From Archangium gephyra (lineage in GTDB: Bacteria; Myxococcota; Myxococcia; Myxococcales; Myxococcaceae), in the NCBI RefSeq assembly GCF_001027285.1, contig NZ_CP011509.1, forward strand, positions 8,518,501 to 8,582,500: 64,000 nt of DNA, given 5' to 3'. Positions within the stretch are counted from its first letter, which is position 1. Each line of letters starts with the position of its first letter. The notes under the pieces were generated by a model, which saw nothing but the letters and a program-made list of their open reading frames with translations, had not been told where the DNA came from and searched no databases. Position numbers and translations under genes: made by a program. Positions 45,388 through 54,673 of this stretch are shown here, in pieces.

Positions 45388-47811
45388 TCACTCGGCGCGG
45401 AGCGTCTGGGCGGGGTCCACCTTCACCGCGCGCCGCGCGGGCACCCAGCTCGCGAGCACGGCCACGCCCGCCAGCACCAGCGCCGTCCCACCGAAGGTCA
45501 GCGGATCCGTCGTCCCCACGCCCTGCACCAGGCTGTCGAGCAGCCGCGTCAGGATGCCCGCGGCCACCGCGCCGATGACGACGCCAATCAGGGCCAACCG
45601 CACCCCGTAGCCCACCACCAGGCGCACCACGTCCATCTCGCGCGCCCCGAGCGCCATGCGGATGCCCATCTCCCGGGTGCGCAGCGCCACCGTGTAGGAC
45701 ATGACGCTGTAGATGCCGATGCTCGAGAGCACCAGGGCCAGCACCGCGAACAGGCCCACCAGTCCGAGCACGAACCGGCGATCCCCCAGGGAGTTCTCCA
45801 CCACCGAGTCCATCGAGGCCAGGCCCGACAACGCCTGATCCGGGTCCATGGCCTTGAACTCCTCGCGCACCCGCGGCATCAGCGCGTCGACGGTGCCCTC
45901 GCCCCGGACGGCCAGCGTCAGCGAGCGGCCCACCTGGGTGACGAACTCGTCCGGCACCTGCAGGAACGGGATGTAGAACTGGAAGGGCGCGGGCTCCGGC
46001 TCTCCGGGCCCATAGGCGACGAGGTGCTTCGCCACCCCGATGATCTCGAACTCCCGGTCGCCCTGGGTGAGGAGCTTCTGTCCCACCGCGCTCTGCCCGG
46101 GGAAGAAGCGCTTCGCCAGCACCTCGTCCACCACGATCACCGGCGTGCTCCCCACGCGATCCGTTGCCTGGAAACCCCGGCCCTCCAGCAGCGGGATGCC
46201 CATGGCCTCGAAGTAGTTGGGCGCGGTGATGAGCATGACCGACTGCGGCGCCTCGCCCTTCTCGGGAGGCGGCCGGCCCGCGATCCGGAAGCTCGTGTCC
46301 GAGAAGCCGATCAGCGGCATCCCGTTGGAGTACGTGGCCGCGCGAACCCCGGACATCCCCCCCAACCGCTCGCGGGACTGCTCGATGAAGTTGCGGAGCG
46401 AGTCCGCGCCCGGGAAGCGGCTCTCCGGCGCGGACATGCGCAGGGTCAGCAGGTTCTCGGGCTTGAAGCCCAGATCCAACCCCTTGAGCTGGACGAAGGT
46501 GCGCGTGAGCAACCCCGCGCCCACCAGCAGCGTGAGCGCCAGCGCCACCTCGGCCACCACCAGCGCATCACGCGCCCGCCCACGGAAGCGAGCGGACCCC
46601 GCGCCCGTGTCCTTGAGCGTCTCCACCAGCGAGACCTGGCTGGCCCGGAGCGCCGGGAGGATGCCGAGCAGGATTCCCACCCCGAGCGACAGCACCAGCG
46701 TGAAGCCCAGCACCTTGCCGTCCACGGTGAAGGTGGCGGTGGTGGGAATGCCCTCCGGCCGCGAGGCCGCGAGCACGTCCACGCCCCACAGCGCGAGCAT
46801 CAGCCCGAACCCACCGCCCACCAGGGCCAGCATCGCGGACTCCACCAGCATCTGGCGGATCAACCGGCCCCGCCCGGCTCCGAGCGAGGCGCGGATGACC
46901 AGCTCGCGCTGGCGAGCCGTGCCGCGGGCCAGCAGCAGGTTGACCACGTTGATGGCGGCGATCAGCAGCACGAAGCCCACCGCCGCCATGAGGGCCAGCA
47001 GGCTGGGACGCAGATCCCTCACGAGCCGCTCATGGAACATCGACAACCGCGGCAGCACCTTGCTGTTGGAGTCCGGGTGGGCCTCCTGCAGCCGCTGGCC
47101 AATGGCCTCGAGGTCCGCCCGCGCCTGCTCCAGCGTCACGCCGGGCTTGAGCCGGCCCAACACGTACATGCCCGGGTGGTTGCCCCGCTGCTCGAAGAAG
47201 CGCTTCTCCGTCCGGGCCAGGGGCACCCAGATGTCCTGGGCCGTGTAGAACTGGAAGTCCTCGGGCAGCACGCCCACCACGGTGTGCGGCACGCCACTGA
47301 GCGTCAGCGTCTTGCCGAGGATGTTCCGGTCCTGGCCGAAGCGCCGCACCCAGAAGCCATGGGAGAGCATCACCACCGGAGGCCCGCCGAGCACGTCCTC
47401 CTCGGGAAGGAAGTTGCGCCCCAGCACCGGATTCACGCCCAACAGCGGCAGCAGCGAGGCGCTCACCAGACGCGTCCCGAGCCGCTCGGGGATGTCCACC
47501 CCGGTGAGATCGAAGGCCCCGTTGCGGAAGGCCGCCAGCTCCGTGAAGGACCGCTGGCCCTCCCTCCAGTCCATGAAGTTGGGGATGCTGACGCTCATCG
47601 ACGGGAAGCTGGGCGTGCCTTCCTGGATGAAGACGAGCTGCTCGGGCTGCTTGTACGGCAGCGGGCGCAGCAACACGCCATTCACCACGCTGAAGATGGC
47701 GGTGTTGGCGCCGATACCGAGCGCCAGCGTGAGCACCGCGGCCACCGTGAAGGCCGGACTCTTGCGAAGCAAGCGCAGCGCGAAGCGAGCATCCTGGAGG
47801 AAGGTGTCCAT
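45388..47811 (-). CDS. Duplicated MacB/FtsX-type ABC permease (ADOP family)
   Basis: An 807-residue permease with two FtsX/MacB_PCD repeats. Each repeat has an initial membrane helix, a large periplasmic domain and three more helices: first around [20 protein letters not shown] and [20 protein letters not shown], second around [20 protein letters not shown] and [20 protein letters not shown]. The closing phrase [10 protein letters not shown] is typical of the large duplicated permeases. Start ATG 47811 ([15 protein letters not shown]) is the standard N-terminus; an upstream in-frame ATG is rejected. It would use its periplasmic domains to push substrates from the periplasm outward with the fusion protein encoded upstream. 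Confidence 0.92.
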   Translation of the reverse strand: MDTFLQDARFALRLLRKSPAFTVAAVLTLALGIGANTAIFSVVNGVLLRPLPYKQPEQLVFIQEGTPSFPSMSVSIPNFMDWREGQRSFTELAAFRNGAFDLTGVDIPERLGTRLVSASLLPLLGVNPVLGRNFLPEEDVLGGPPVVMLSHGFWVRRFGQDRNILGKTLTLSGVPHTVVGVLPEDFQFYTAQDIWVPLARTEKRFFEQRGNHPGMYVLGRLKPGVTLEQARADLEAIGQRLQEAHPDSNSKVLPRLSMFHERLVRDLRPSLLALMAAVGFVLLIAAINVVNLLLARGTARQRELVIRASLGAGRGRLIRQMLVESAMLALVGGGFGLMLALWGVDVLAASRPEGIPTTATFTVDGKVLGFTLVLSLGVGILLGILPALRASQVSLVETLKDTGAGSARFRGRARDALVVAEVALALTLLVGAGLLTRTFVQLKGLDLGFKPENLLTLRMSAPESRFPGADSLRNFIEQSRERLGGMSGVRAATYSNGMPLIGFSDTSFRIAGRPPPEKGEAPQSVMLITAPNYFEAMGIPLLEGRGFQATDRVGSTPVIVVDEVLAKRFFPGQSAVGQKLLTQGDREFEIIGVAKHLVAYGPGEPEPAPFQFYIPFLQVPDEFVTQVGRSLTLAVRGEGTVDALMPRVREEFKAMDPDQALSGLASMDSVVENSLGDRRFVLGLVGLFAVLALVLSSIGIYSVMSYTVALRTREMGIRMALGAREMDVVRLVVGYGVRLALIGVVIGAVAAGILTRLLDSLVQGVGTTDPLTFGGTALVLAGVAVLASWVPARRAVKVDPAQTLRAE

Positions 47812-47848
47812 GGCGGTTCCCGGGGAGGGACTGCGGGGGCGCTGCGGT

Positions 47849-48601
47849 TCAGCGGAGGCGCTCGTCCTGCACGACACGGCCGTCGAAGAGGCTCACCATG
47901 CGCGTGCCGAGCCGCGCCTGGTTCGGATCGTGCGTCACCATGATGAGGGTGGCGCCGCCCTTGTGGAGCTCGGACAGCAGCTGCATCACCTGCTCGCCAT
48001 TCTTCGAGTCGAGGTTACCGGTGGGCTCGTCGGCCAGGAGGATGAGCGGATCTCCCGCCACGGCGCGCGCCACGGCCACGCGCTGCTGCTGACCACCGGA
48101 GAGCTGCCCCGGCATGTGCCGCGCCCGGTGGCCCATGCCCACCCGCTCCAGCGCCCGCTCCACCCGCTGGCGGCGCTCCTCCGCGGGCATGCCCCGGTAG
48201 GTGAGCGGCAGCTCCACGTTCTCGTAGACGGACAGATCGCCAATGAGGTTGAAGCTCTGGAAGATGAAGCCGATGTGCTGGTTGCGCACCAGCGCCCGCT
48301 CCGCCGGGGACAGGTCCAACACCGACCGGCCATCCAGCAGGTAGGTGCCCTTGGAGGCCGTGTCCAGCAGGCCCAGCAGCGCCAGCAGCGTCGTCTTCCC
48401 CGAGCCCGAGGGCCCCACGATGGAGACCCACTCGCCGGGCCGCACCGCGAAGTGGACGTCGGAGAGCGCGTGCGTCTCCACCTCCTCCGTCTCGAAGACC
48501 TTCGTGATGCCCTCGAGCTGCAGGAGGGCCTTCTGCTGTGCCATCGAAGGAGTTTCCACCGGAGCCGTCTCCTGAGCCTGAACCGCCGTCATCGCCGTCA
48601 T
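47849..48601 (-). CDS. MacB/LolD-type ABC transporter ATPase
   Basis: A 250-residue ATPase with Walker [11 protein letters not shown]-loop [12 protein letters not shown], signature LSGGQQQR and Walker [15 protein letters not shown], all standard for MacB/LolD. ATG 48601 overlaps the stop codon of the membrane fusion gene (ATGA), making the pair translationally coupled; internal ATGs at 48592 or 48544 could also serve. A 30-residue polar head precedes the domain. It is the first ATPase of an operon that carries a second one after the permease. Confidence 0.92.
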   Translation of the reverse strand: MTAMTAVQAQETAPVETPSMAQQKALLQLEGITKVFETEEVETHALSDVHFAVRPGEWVSIVGPSGSGKTTLLALLGLLDTASKGTYLLDGRSVLDLSPAERALVRNQHIGFIFQSFNLIGDLSVYENVELPLTYRGMPAEERRQRVERALERVGMGHRARHMPGQLSGGQQQRVAVARAVAGDPLILLADEPTGNLDSKNGEQVMQLLSELHKGGATLIMVTHDPNQARLGTRMVSLFDGRVVQDERLR

Positions 48602-49842
48602 TGCAGCCTCACCCGCTCCACCGCGTCCCACGCGGTCATGTCCGAGAGCACCACCTGGTCTCCCTCGGCGAGGCCCTGGACGACCTCGATGGAATTCACC
48701 GAGCCCCGGCCGAGCTGCACCGGAACCCTCACCGCCTCGTCACTGCCCGGCACCAGCTTGAAGAGCGACACCGTGGCGTTGGGCTGCGCGCCCGCCGGCC
48801 GGCCCATGGACAGCACCTCCCCCAGCCGCTCCAGCTCCACCGTGCCCTCCACGGTGAGATCCGGCCGCGCGCCCTTGGGCAGCTCGCCCGTGAGCATCAC
48901 CTCCACACGCACCGTGCCCTGGCTGGCCGCCGGAGCGATGCGCGCCACCGTGCCCTCGACGATGCCGTTGCGCGTGTCCACCTCCGCGCGCTGGCCCACC
49001 ACGATGTCCCGCGCCTGCGTCTCCGCGATGCGCAGCTCCGCCTTCAACCGCTCGGGCTTCACCACCTTGGCCAGTACGGTGCCCGGCGTCACCCATTGCC
49101 CCAGCTCCAGCGGCAGCTCCGACAGCACCCCGCCCTCCCCCGCCTTCACCTGCATGGACTCCACCTGGTTGCGCCGGAAGCGCGCCACCGCCTTCAGCCG
49201 CTCGATCTGCCCCTGCTGCGCCGCGAGCTGCTCGCGCGTGCTGGACTGCAACACCGCCAGCCGCTGACGCTCCAGGGTGAGCCGCGTGGCCATCTCTCCC
49301 GCCTTGCCCTTCACCTGCTGGACTTCCAGCTTCGGCACGAAGGAGCGATCCATCAGCGCCACGGTGGCCTGGGCCTGGCTCTCGGCGTTGGTGGTCTCCG
49401 TCTCCAGCGTGGCGAGGGCGGCCGCCTGGGAGATGCGCTGCGTCTCCAGGTTGGTGCGCAGGGAGATGAGCTCGGCCTCGGCGCTGGCCAGCTGGCGCTC
49501 GGCCTCCAGGGCCTGCAGCTGGACGTCCGGGTTGGACAGCTCGAGCAGCAGCGTGCCGGGCTCCACGGGCGTACCGGGCCGCACGTGGATGCGCTCGACG
49601 CGGCCCGCGGTGTCGGCGGTGAGCCAGCGGATGTGCTCGGGCACCAGCGTGCCCGTGCCCTTGACCTGGCGGAGCATCGGCCCGCGCTTCACCGTGTCGA
49701 GCCACACCGTGCCGCGCTCCACCGACGGCGCGGCGGCGCGGAGCTGGGAGAGGCCCACCGTCACGCCGAGGAGCACGAGCGCACCGAGGCCCGCGAGGAG
49801 CCAGGGCTTGCGCCGATTCTTGGGTTTCTTGGGAATGTCCAC
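48598..49842 (-). CDS. HlyD/MacA-type periplasmic membrane fusion protein
   Basis: A 414-residue adaptor with one N-terminal membrane anchor (RRKPWLLAGLGALVLLGVTVG). A lipoyl-like half (VERIHVRPGTPVEPGTLLLE), a long coiled-coil hairpin (about 115-235) and beta-barrel and membrane-proximal domains follow (ITLV-like strands, GARPDLTVEGTVELERL). It would bridge the inner-membrane ABC transporter to an outer-membrane channel encoded elsewhere. The GTG start at 49842 gives the common MDIPKK N-terminus. It is the first gene of the efflux operon, downstream of a sigma-54-like promoter. Confidence 0.9.
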   Translation of the reverse strand: MDIPKKPKNRRKPWLLAGLGALVLLGVTVGLSQLRAAAPSVERGTVWLDTVKRGPMLRQVKGTGTLVPEHIRWLTADTAGRVERIHVRPGTPVEPGTLLLELSNPDVQLQALEAERQLASAEAELISLRTNLETQRISQAAALATLETETTNAESQAQATVALMDRSFVPKLEVQQVKGKAGEMATRLTLERQRLAVLQSSTREQLAAQQGQIERLKAVARFRRNQVESMQVKAGEGGVLSELPLELGQWVTPGTVLAKVVKPERLKAELRIAETQARDIVVGQRAEVDTRNGIVEGTVARIAPAASQGTVRVEVMLTGELPKGARPDLTVEGTVELERLGEVLSMGRPAGAQPNATVSLFKLVPGSDEAVRVPVQLGRGSVNSIEVVQGLAEGDQVVLSDMTAWDAVERVRLQ

Positions 49843-49855
49843 GTCCGGTTCCCTG

Positions 49856-49871
49856 AGCGAAGGGCGTGCCA
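49856..49871 (-). promoter_or_regulatory. Sigma-54 promoter candidate for the efflux operon
   Basis: On the minus strand TGGCACG-CCCT-TCGCT keeps the perfect -24 element and the GG-N10-GC spacing of sigma-54 promoters, though the -12 element is imperfect (consensus TTGCW). It fits control by the NtrC-type activator encoded at the end of the gene cluster. A drawback is that transcription would begin about three bases before the GTG, removing the AGGGA ribosome site. Confidence 0.45.
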
Positions 49872-50107
49872 GGACCGGACACCCTCACAACCCCTTGAAA
49901 TCACTCGAAAGACCCGGAGGCTTCCCCGGGGAACTGCCCGGTTGTGGAAAGTGCCGTCCCAGGATCGAACACCCCGGGGCCTGCCCGCTCCACGGCCGGG
50001 CGTGCGTGATGAAACCATGATGAAGAGCGGAGCCCCGCATGCGGCACCATGCGGGCCGCATCTGGATGATGGGTCGTGTCTCCCCGTTGTCCGAGGTGGC
50101 TCCGACG

Positions 50108-52066
50108 ATGAAGCACGCCCTGAGAAGTGCCCTCTGCTGTGTCCTGCTGCTGCTCTCCGCGCCGGCCCTCGCCGATAGCGTCATCATCGGCACGGTCATG
50201 ACCACCGACACCAGGAAGCCCATCGCGGATGTGGTGGTCACCGCGACCTCCCCCAACCTCATGGGCGAGCAGGTCGTGGTGACAGACGCCGAGGGCAACT
50301 ACCGCATCCCCCAACTGCCACCGGGCGTCTACAGCCTGCGGTTCGACAAGGAGTCGTACCGCCCGTTCCTCCGTGGGGGCATCCAGGTGCGCCTGGATCG
50401 CACCGTCCGCGTGAACGTGCAGATGCTGCCCGAGAGCTTCGCCGAGGAGATGATCGTGGTGACGGGCAACCCTTCGCCTCCCCTCGACTTCGGCGCCATC
50501 GGCCGGAGCATCAGCGACTTCTTCGGAGGAGGCCGCAAGAACACCAGCCCGCCGCCTCCTCCCCCGCCTCCCCCTTCCTCCAACCCCACCCCGGCGCCTC
50601 CGCCGCCGCCCGAGCGCACCGCGACGCTGCCCCAGAACCCCTTCTCGGACATGTACTTCCAGAGCTACGGGGTGAACCCGACCATCGACACCGAGGAGGA
50701 GCGCTTCTCCACCTTCTCCGTGGACGTGGACCGGGCCTCCTATGCGCTGGCGCGCGGCTACCTGGAGCGGGGGGCGATGCCCGACGAGCAGGCGGTGCGG
50801 GTGGAGGAGTTCGTCAACAGCTTCGACTATGGCTACAAGGCGGACCCCGAGGCCCCCTTCAGCGTGCACGTGGAGGGCTTCCCCTCGCCCAGCCGCAAGG
50901 GCTACCACGTGGTGCACATCGGGCTGAAGGCGCGTGATGTGAGCCGGGAGGAGCGCAAGCCCGCCCACCTCGTCTTCGTCATCGACGTGTCCGGCTCCAT
51001 GAACATCGAGAACCGGCTCGGGCTGGTGAAGCGGGCGCTGAAGCTGCTGGTGGAGGAGCTCGATGAGCGCGACCGGGTCTCCATCGCCGTCTACGGCTCG
51101 ACGGCGCGCCCGGTGCTCGGCCCCACGAGCGCCGTGGAGAAGCACAAGCTGTTCGCCGCCATCGACGGGCTCCACTCCGACGGCGCCACCAACGCCCAGG
51201 CCGGCATCGAGCTGGGTTACGCCATCGCCTCGGAGCACCTGATCCAGGGTGGCATCAACCGCGTCATCCTGTGCTCGGACGGCGTGGCCAACAACGGCAT
51301 CACCGACGCGGACGGCATCTGGGAGCGGGTGCGCGCGCAGGCCGCGAAGGGCATCACCCTGACCACCGTGGGCTTCGGCATGGGCAACTACAATGACGTG
51401 CTGATGGAGCGGCTGGCGCAGGTGGGCGAGGGCAACTACTCGTATGTGGACCAGCTGGAGGAGGCGCGGCGCATCTTCGTGCAGAACCTCACCGGCACGC
51501 TCCAGGTGGTGGCCAAGGACGTGAAGCTGCAGCTCGAGTTCGACCGCAAGGCGGTGGCCCGCTACCGGCTGGTGGGCTACGAGAACCGGGTGCTCACCAA
51601 GGAGCAGTTCGCCGATGACCGGGTGGACGCGGGCGAGGTGGGCGCGGGCCACAGCGTCACCGCCATCTACGAGGTGAAGCTGCGCGAGCCCGCCGAGGCC
51701 TTCGCCACGCTGCGCATCCGGTACAAGGCGCCGGAAGGGGGCGACTCGAAGGAGCTGGAGAAGCACCTGCCCTCGAGCATCCTGCGGCCCGCCTATGGCC
51801 GCACCGCGCCCCCCACGCGCCTGTCCTACGTGGCGGCCGCCTTCGCCGAGAAGCTGCGCGGCTCCTACTGGGTCCGCACGCTCTCCTGGCCGCAGCTCGT
51901 CTCGCTGTGGGAGGAGCTGGACGAGCCCCTGCGTGACCGGCCGGACGTCCGGGAGCTGGGCTCGCTCATCCGCAAGGCCCACGGGCTGGACCGGCGCACG
52001 GATCGCTTCGAGCAGCTCGCTCCCGTGGTCTCCATGGACTTCGACCGCGTGCCGGTCATCAAGTAG
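50108..52066 (+). CDS. YfbK-like VWA-domain protein with carboxypeptidase-regulatory head
   Basis: A 652-residue exported protein. Residues 1-22 form a signal peptide (KHALRSALCCVLLLLSAPALA). A carboxypeptidase-regulatory beta domain follows (about 23-105, DAEGNYRIPQLPPGVYSLRF). A Pro-rich linker (about 155-180) precedes the YfbK_N region (about 190-265, STFSVDVDRASYALARGYLE) and the VWA domain with a complete MIDAS (DVSGS at 293, then DGATNAQ). A DUF3520-type tail closes the protein. ATG 50108 is chosen as it directly gives the signal peptide. It is followed nine bases later by a histidine kinase, so it may be a ligand-binding input for that system. Confidence 0.87.
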   Translation: MKHALRSALCCVLLLLSAPALADSVIIGTVMTTDTRKPIADVVVTATSPNLMGEQVVVTDAEGNYRIPQLPPGVYSLRFDKESYRPFLRGGIQVRLDRTVRVNVQMLPESFAEEMIVVTGNPSPPLDFGAIGRSISDFFGGGRKNTSPPPPPPPPPSSNPTPAPPPPPERTATLPQNPFSDMYFQSYGVNPTIDTEEERFSTFSVDVDRASYALARGYLERGAMPDEQAVRVEEFVNSFDYGYKADPEAPFSVHVEGFPSPSRKGYHVVHIGLKARDVSREERKPAHLVFVIDVSGSMNIENRLGLVKRALKLLVEELDERDRVSIAVYGSTARPVLGPTSAVEKHKLFAAIDGLHSDGATNAQAGIELGYAIASEHLIQGGINRVILCSDGVANNGITDADGIWERVRAQAAKGITLTTVGFGMGNYNDVLMERLAQVGEGNYSYVDQLEEARRIFVQNLTGTLQVVAKDVKLQLEFDRKAVARYRLVGYENRVLTKEQFADDRVDAGEVGAGHSVTAIYEVKLREPAEAFATLRIRYKAPEGGDSKELEKHLPSSILRPAYGRTAPPTRLSYVAAAFAEKLRGSYWVRTLSWPQLVSLWEELDEPLRDRPDVRELGSLIRKAHGLDRRTDRFEQLAPVVSMDFDRVPVIK

Positions 52067-52075
52067 AGAGCGTCC

Positions 52076-53893
52076 ATGTTCCGCAGGCTGCTGCCCACCC
52101 TCTCCGCACTCGTGCTCGGCCTGGCCGGGCTCGGGTGGGGTCTGTGGCAGCTCCAGCGCATCTTCGCCACCGAGCGCGAGGATGCCCGGGCCTCGCTCCA
52201 CTCCCGGCGCGAGGCCCTCGAGCAGTACGCCCTCGTCTCCCTGAGCCAGACGCTGAGGGAGAAGCTGGAGGAGGCCCGGCCCGCGTTGGAGCTCGCCGCG
52301 GCCGACCCGCTCGCCCCCGCCGGAGGGCTCTACCTGCGCGAGCGGGGGGAGCAACTGCTGCCCCGGCTGGCCCTCCATGACGTGGGAGAGGACTCCCCCG
52401 CCCAGGAGCGGTACATGCGGCTGCGCGCGGGCAAGGAGCCCCCCGAGGACAAGGAGGACCCCTGGACGGAGCGGCTCGCGCTGATGCGCACCCTGGAGCG
52501 GGCGCTCGAACGCCGGGATGCGCGGGCCGTGACCGATGCGCTCGTGGCCTTCCTCCAGCACCGCGTCCGGTACGTGATCGCCTCGACACGGGACGTGCCC
52601 GGCTTCCTGGTGGTGCTGGAGTCCCTCGCGGAGCGGGCGGTCCCGGAGCGCCCCCTCATGCAGTCGCTGTTGCACCATGGGATGGAGGACAACCAGGGCC
52701 ACCGGATGGAGGGATTGCAACGGCTGTTGCTCCTCAAGCGCTCGCGCTTCACCCGCCCCGACTTCTACTTCCTGCATGAGCGCGTGGTGGAGCTGTCCCG
52801 GCGGACGGGGACGCCGGTGATCGACTTCGAGGCACGCACCGCGGAGCTGTCGGCCACTCCCCTGCCCCTGCCCGAGTCCCTTCCGGGTCCGGTGCTGGTG
52901 CGCTCCGGCTGGTACCTGGAGCCCAAGGACAAGGACCATGTGCGGGGCGTGGCGGTGACACCCGCGGCGCTGCTGGACATCCTCACCCGGGAGATGCGCG
53001 AACGCGGGCTGCTCGGCCCCGAGGGACATGTGCGGCTGCTCGGGACGGAGGAGGTGCTGCCGCTGGCGAACCTGCCCCTGGGGGTGGAGACGCCGCTGTG
53101 GGAGCGGGAGGAAGCGGCACTGGAGCAACGCTACCGGTTGAAGACGGGCATGGTGGTGCTGTGCGCGGGGCTGGCGCTGACCATCGCCGGGCTCGCCTTC
53201 GTGGCGCAGCACCGCAAGTACCGCTTCCTGGAGCTCAAGAGCGACTTCGTGGCCACCGTGTCGCACGAGCTGCGCACGCCGCTGGCCTCCATCCGGCTGC
53301 TGGCCGAGACGCTCGAGTGGCGGCTGGCGCAGGGGGCCGAGACGAAGGACTACCCCGCGCGCATCATCCACGAAGCGGACGGGCTGGGATTCCTGGTGGA
53401 GAACCTGCTGTCGTTCAACCGGATCGACAAGGGCCGGTGGGTGCCGCACCTGTCCTTGGTGCGGCTGGACGAGCTGGTGGCCACGCTGCGGAGGGACCTG
53501 GAGGCCTGGGCGCGGGTGCCGGTGGAGCTGACGGCCGACGTGGGCGAGCGCGAGCTGCTCGCGGACCCGCAGTTGATGCGGCTGCTGCTGGCGAACCTGG
53601 CGCGCAACGCGTGTGCCTACAACACGCGCAACCCGGTGTGCCTGCGCGTGGAGGCGCTCGCGGACGGACGGGTGCGCTTCTCGGACAACGGCGTGGGCAT
53701 CCCCGAGGCCGAGTGGGAACGCATCTTCGGCGAGTTCTACCGGCTGCGCGGACAAGGGCGGGAGGTGCCCGGCAGCGGGCTCGGCCTGGCGCTGTGCCGG
53801 CGCATCCTGCGGCTGCACGGGGGAGAAATCCGCGTGGCGGCCTCCAGTCCCGAGGGAACCACCTTCGAGCTCACCTTTCCGGAGAGGCGCTGA
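52076..53893 (+). CDS. Membrane sensor histidine kinase
   Basis: A 605-residue sensor. One membrane helix at the N-terminus (LPTLSALVLGLAGLGWGLWQ) and another at about 360-382 (GMVVLCAGLALTIAGLAFVA) enclose a large periplasmic domain (about 30-355) with no recognised fold. The kinase core has His397 (VATVSHELRTPLASIRLL), the N-box NLARNACAY, DNGVGI and GSGLGLALC. It is linked by a TGA-ATG junction to an OmpR-family regulator and begins nine bases after the VWA gene, so all three are probably one transcript. The signal is unknown. Confidence 0.92.
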   Translation: MFRRLLPTLSALVLGLAGLGWGLWQLQRIFATEREDARASLHSRREALEQYALVSLSQTLREKLEEARPALELAAADPLAPAGGLYLRERGEQLLPRLALHDVGEDSPAQERYMRLRAGKEPPEDKEDPWTERLALMRTLERALERRDARAVTDALVAFLQHRVRYVIASTRDVPGFLVVLESLAERAVPERPLMQSLLHHGMEDNQGHRMEGLQRLLLLKRSRFTRPDFYFLHERVVELSRRTGTPVIDFEARTAELSATPLPLPESLPGPVLVRSGWYLEPKDKDHVRGVAVTPAALLDILTREMRERGLLGPEGHVRLLGTEEVLPLANLPLGVETPLWEREEAALEQRYRLKTGMVVLCAGLALTIAGLAFVAQHRKYRFLELKSDFVATVSHELRTPLASIRLLAETLEWRLAQGAETKDYPARIIHEADGLGFLVENLLSFNRIDKGRWVPHLSLVRLDELVATLRRDLEAWARVPVELTADVGERELLADPQLMRLLLANLARNACAYNTRNPVCLRVEALADGRVRFSDNGVGIPEAEWERIFGEFYRLRGQGREVPGSGLGLALCRRILRLHGGEIRVAASSPEGTTFELTFPERR

Positions 53894-54595
53894 ATGAACT
53901 CCCCTGCTCCCGCCATCCTGCTGGTGGAGGACGATCTCAACCTGCGGCTCGCGCTGCGCGACAACCTGGAGAACCAGGGGGGCTACGGCGTGGAGGAGGC
54001 CACCACGGTGGCCGAGGCCCGCGCACACCTGGCCCGGCGTGCCTTCCAGCTCATCCTGCTGGACGTGATGCTGCCGGATGGGGACGGCTACACGCTGTGC
54101 CGGACGTTGCGCCAGGAAGGGGTGACGACGCCGGTGCTGATGCTCACGGCGCGGACGCTCGAGGACGACGTGGTGCGAGGCTTCGAGGCGGGAGCGCAGG
54201 ACTACCTGGGCAAGCCCTACCGCCTGCGCGAGCTGCTGGCGCGGGTGGGCGCACTGGTGCGGCGAGGCGGTGGAGTACCGGTGCAGATGCTGCGCTTCGC
54301 GGGCTACCGGATGGACCTGGACCGGCGCAAGGTAGAGACGCCTGACGGGAAGACGGTGGAGCTGACGCGCACCGAGTTCGACCTGCTGGCCTTCTTCGTG
54401 CGCGAGCGCGAGCGCGTGCTGCGCCGGGATGAAATCCTCGACGCGGTGTGGGGGCGGGACGTGGTGGTGGACCCGCACACGGTGGACAACTTCGTCTCCA
54501 GCCTCAAACGCAAGCTGGGGTGGAACAGCGCCTCACGGTTCGCCCTCCAGACGGTACGCGGCGTGGGCTACCGCATGGAGATCGAGGGCTCGTGA
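53894..54595 (+). CDS. OmpR-family response regulator
   Basis: A 233-residue two-component regulator. The receiver (about 8-120) has E12-D13-D14, phosphoacceptor Asp57 (LLDVMLPDGDG) and Lys107 (LGKPYR). The winged-helix output (about 135-230) has VELTRTEFDLLAFFVRERER and DPHTVDNFVSSLKRKLG and ends with the VRGVGYRME signature. Its ATG directly abuts the stop codon of the upstream sensor kinase, so the two form a coupled pair. It may regulate the upstream VWA surface protein; no operator was identified. Confidence 0.95.
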   Translation: MNSPAPAILLVEDDLNLRLALRDNLENQGGYGVEEATTVAEARAHLARRAFQLILLDVMLPDGDGYTLCRTLRQEGVTTPVLMLTARTLEDDVVRGFEAGAQDYLGKPYRLRELLARVGALVRRGGGVPVQMLRFAGYRMDLDRRKVETPDGKTVELTRTEFDLLAFFVRERERVLRRDEILDAVWGRDVVVDPHTVDNFVSSLKRKLGWNSASRFALQTVRGVGYRMEIEGS

Positions 54596-54633
54596 GCCCC
54601 GCCTGAACGCGAGCCGTTGGGCCTACAAGGGTT

Positions 54634-54664
54634 GCCCGTCCTGACAGGCGTCGTCAGGACGGGC
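54634..54664. terminator. Bidirectional terminator: perfect 12-bp inverted repeat
   Basis: GCCCGTCCTGAC and GTCAGGACGGGC flank a 7-base loop (AGGCGTC). The element lies between the converging OmpR regulator gene (end 54595) and the Ig-repeat protein gene (end 54674). A stable GC-rich hairpin forms in either transcript, without an obvious T-run. Confidence 0.75.
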
Positions 54665-54673
54665 CCCACCGGC

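Noticed and set aside
43264-47943. Very long plus-strand open frame (1559 codons)
   Set aside because: It is antisense to the NtrC regulator, ATPase and permease genes and reads as His/Arg/Gln-rich low-complexity protein, a typical artefact of high GC.
49901-54478. Minus-strand open frame of 1525 codons
   Set aside because: It is antisense to the VWA protein, sensor kinase and regulator genes, which have clear domains; no recognisable motif in the long frame.
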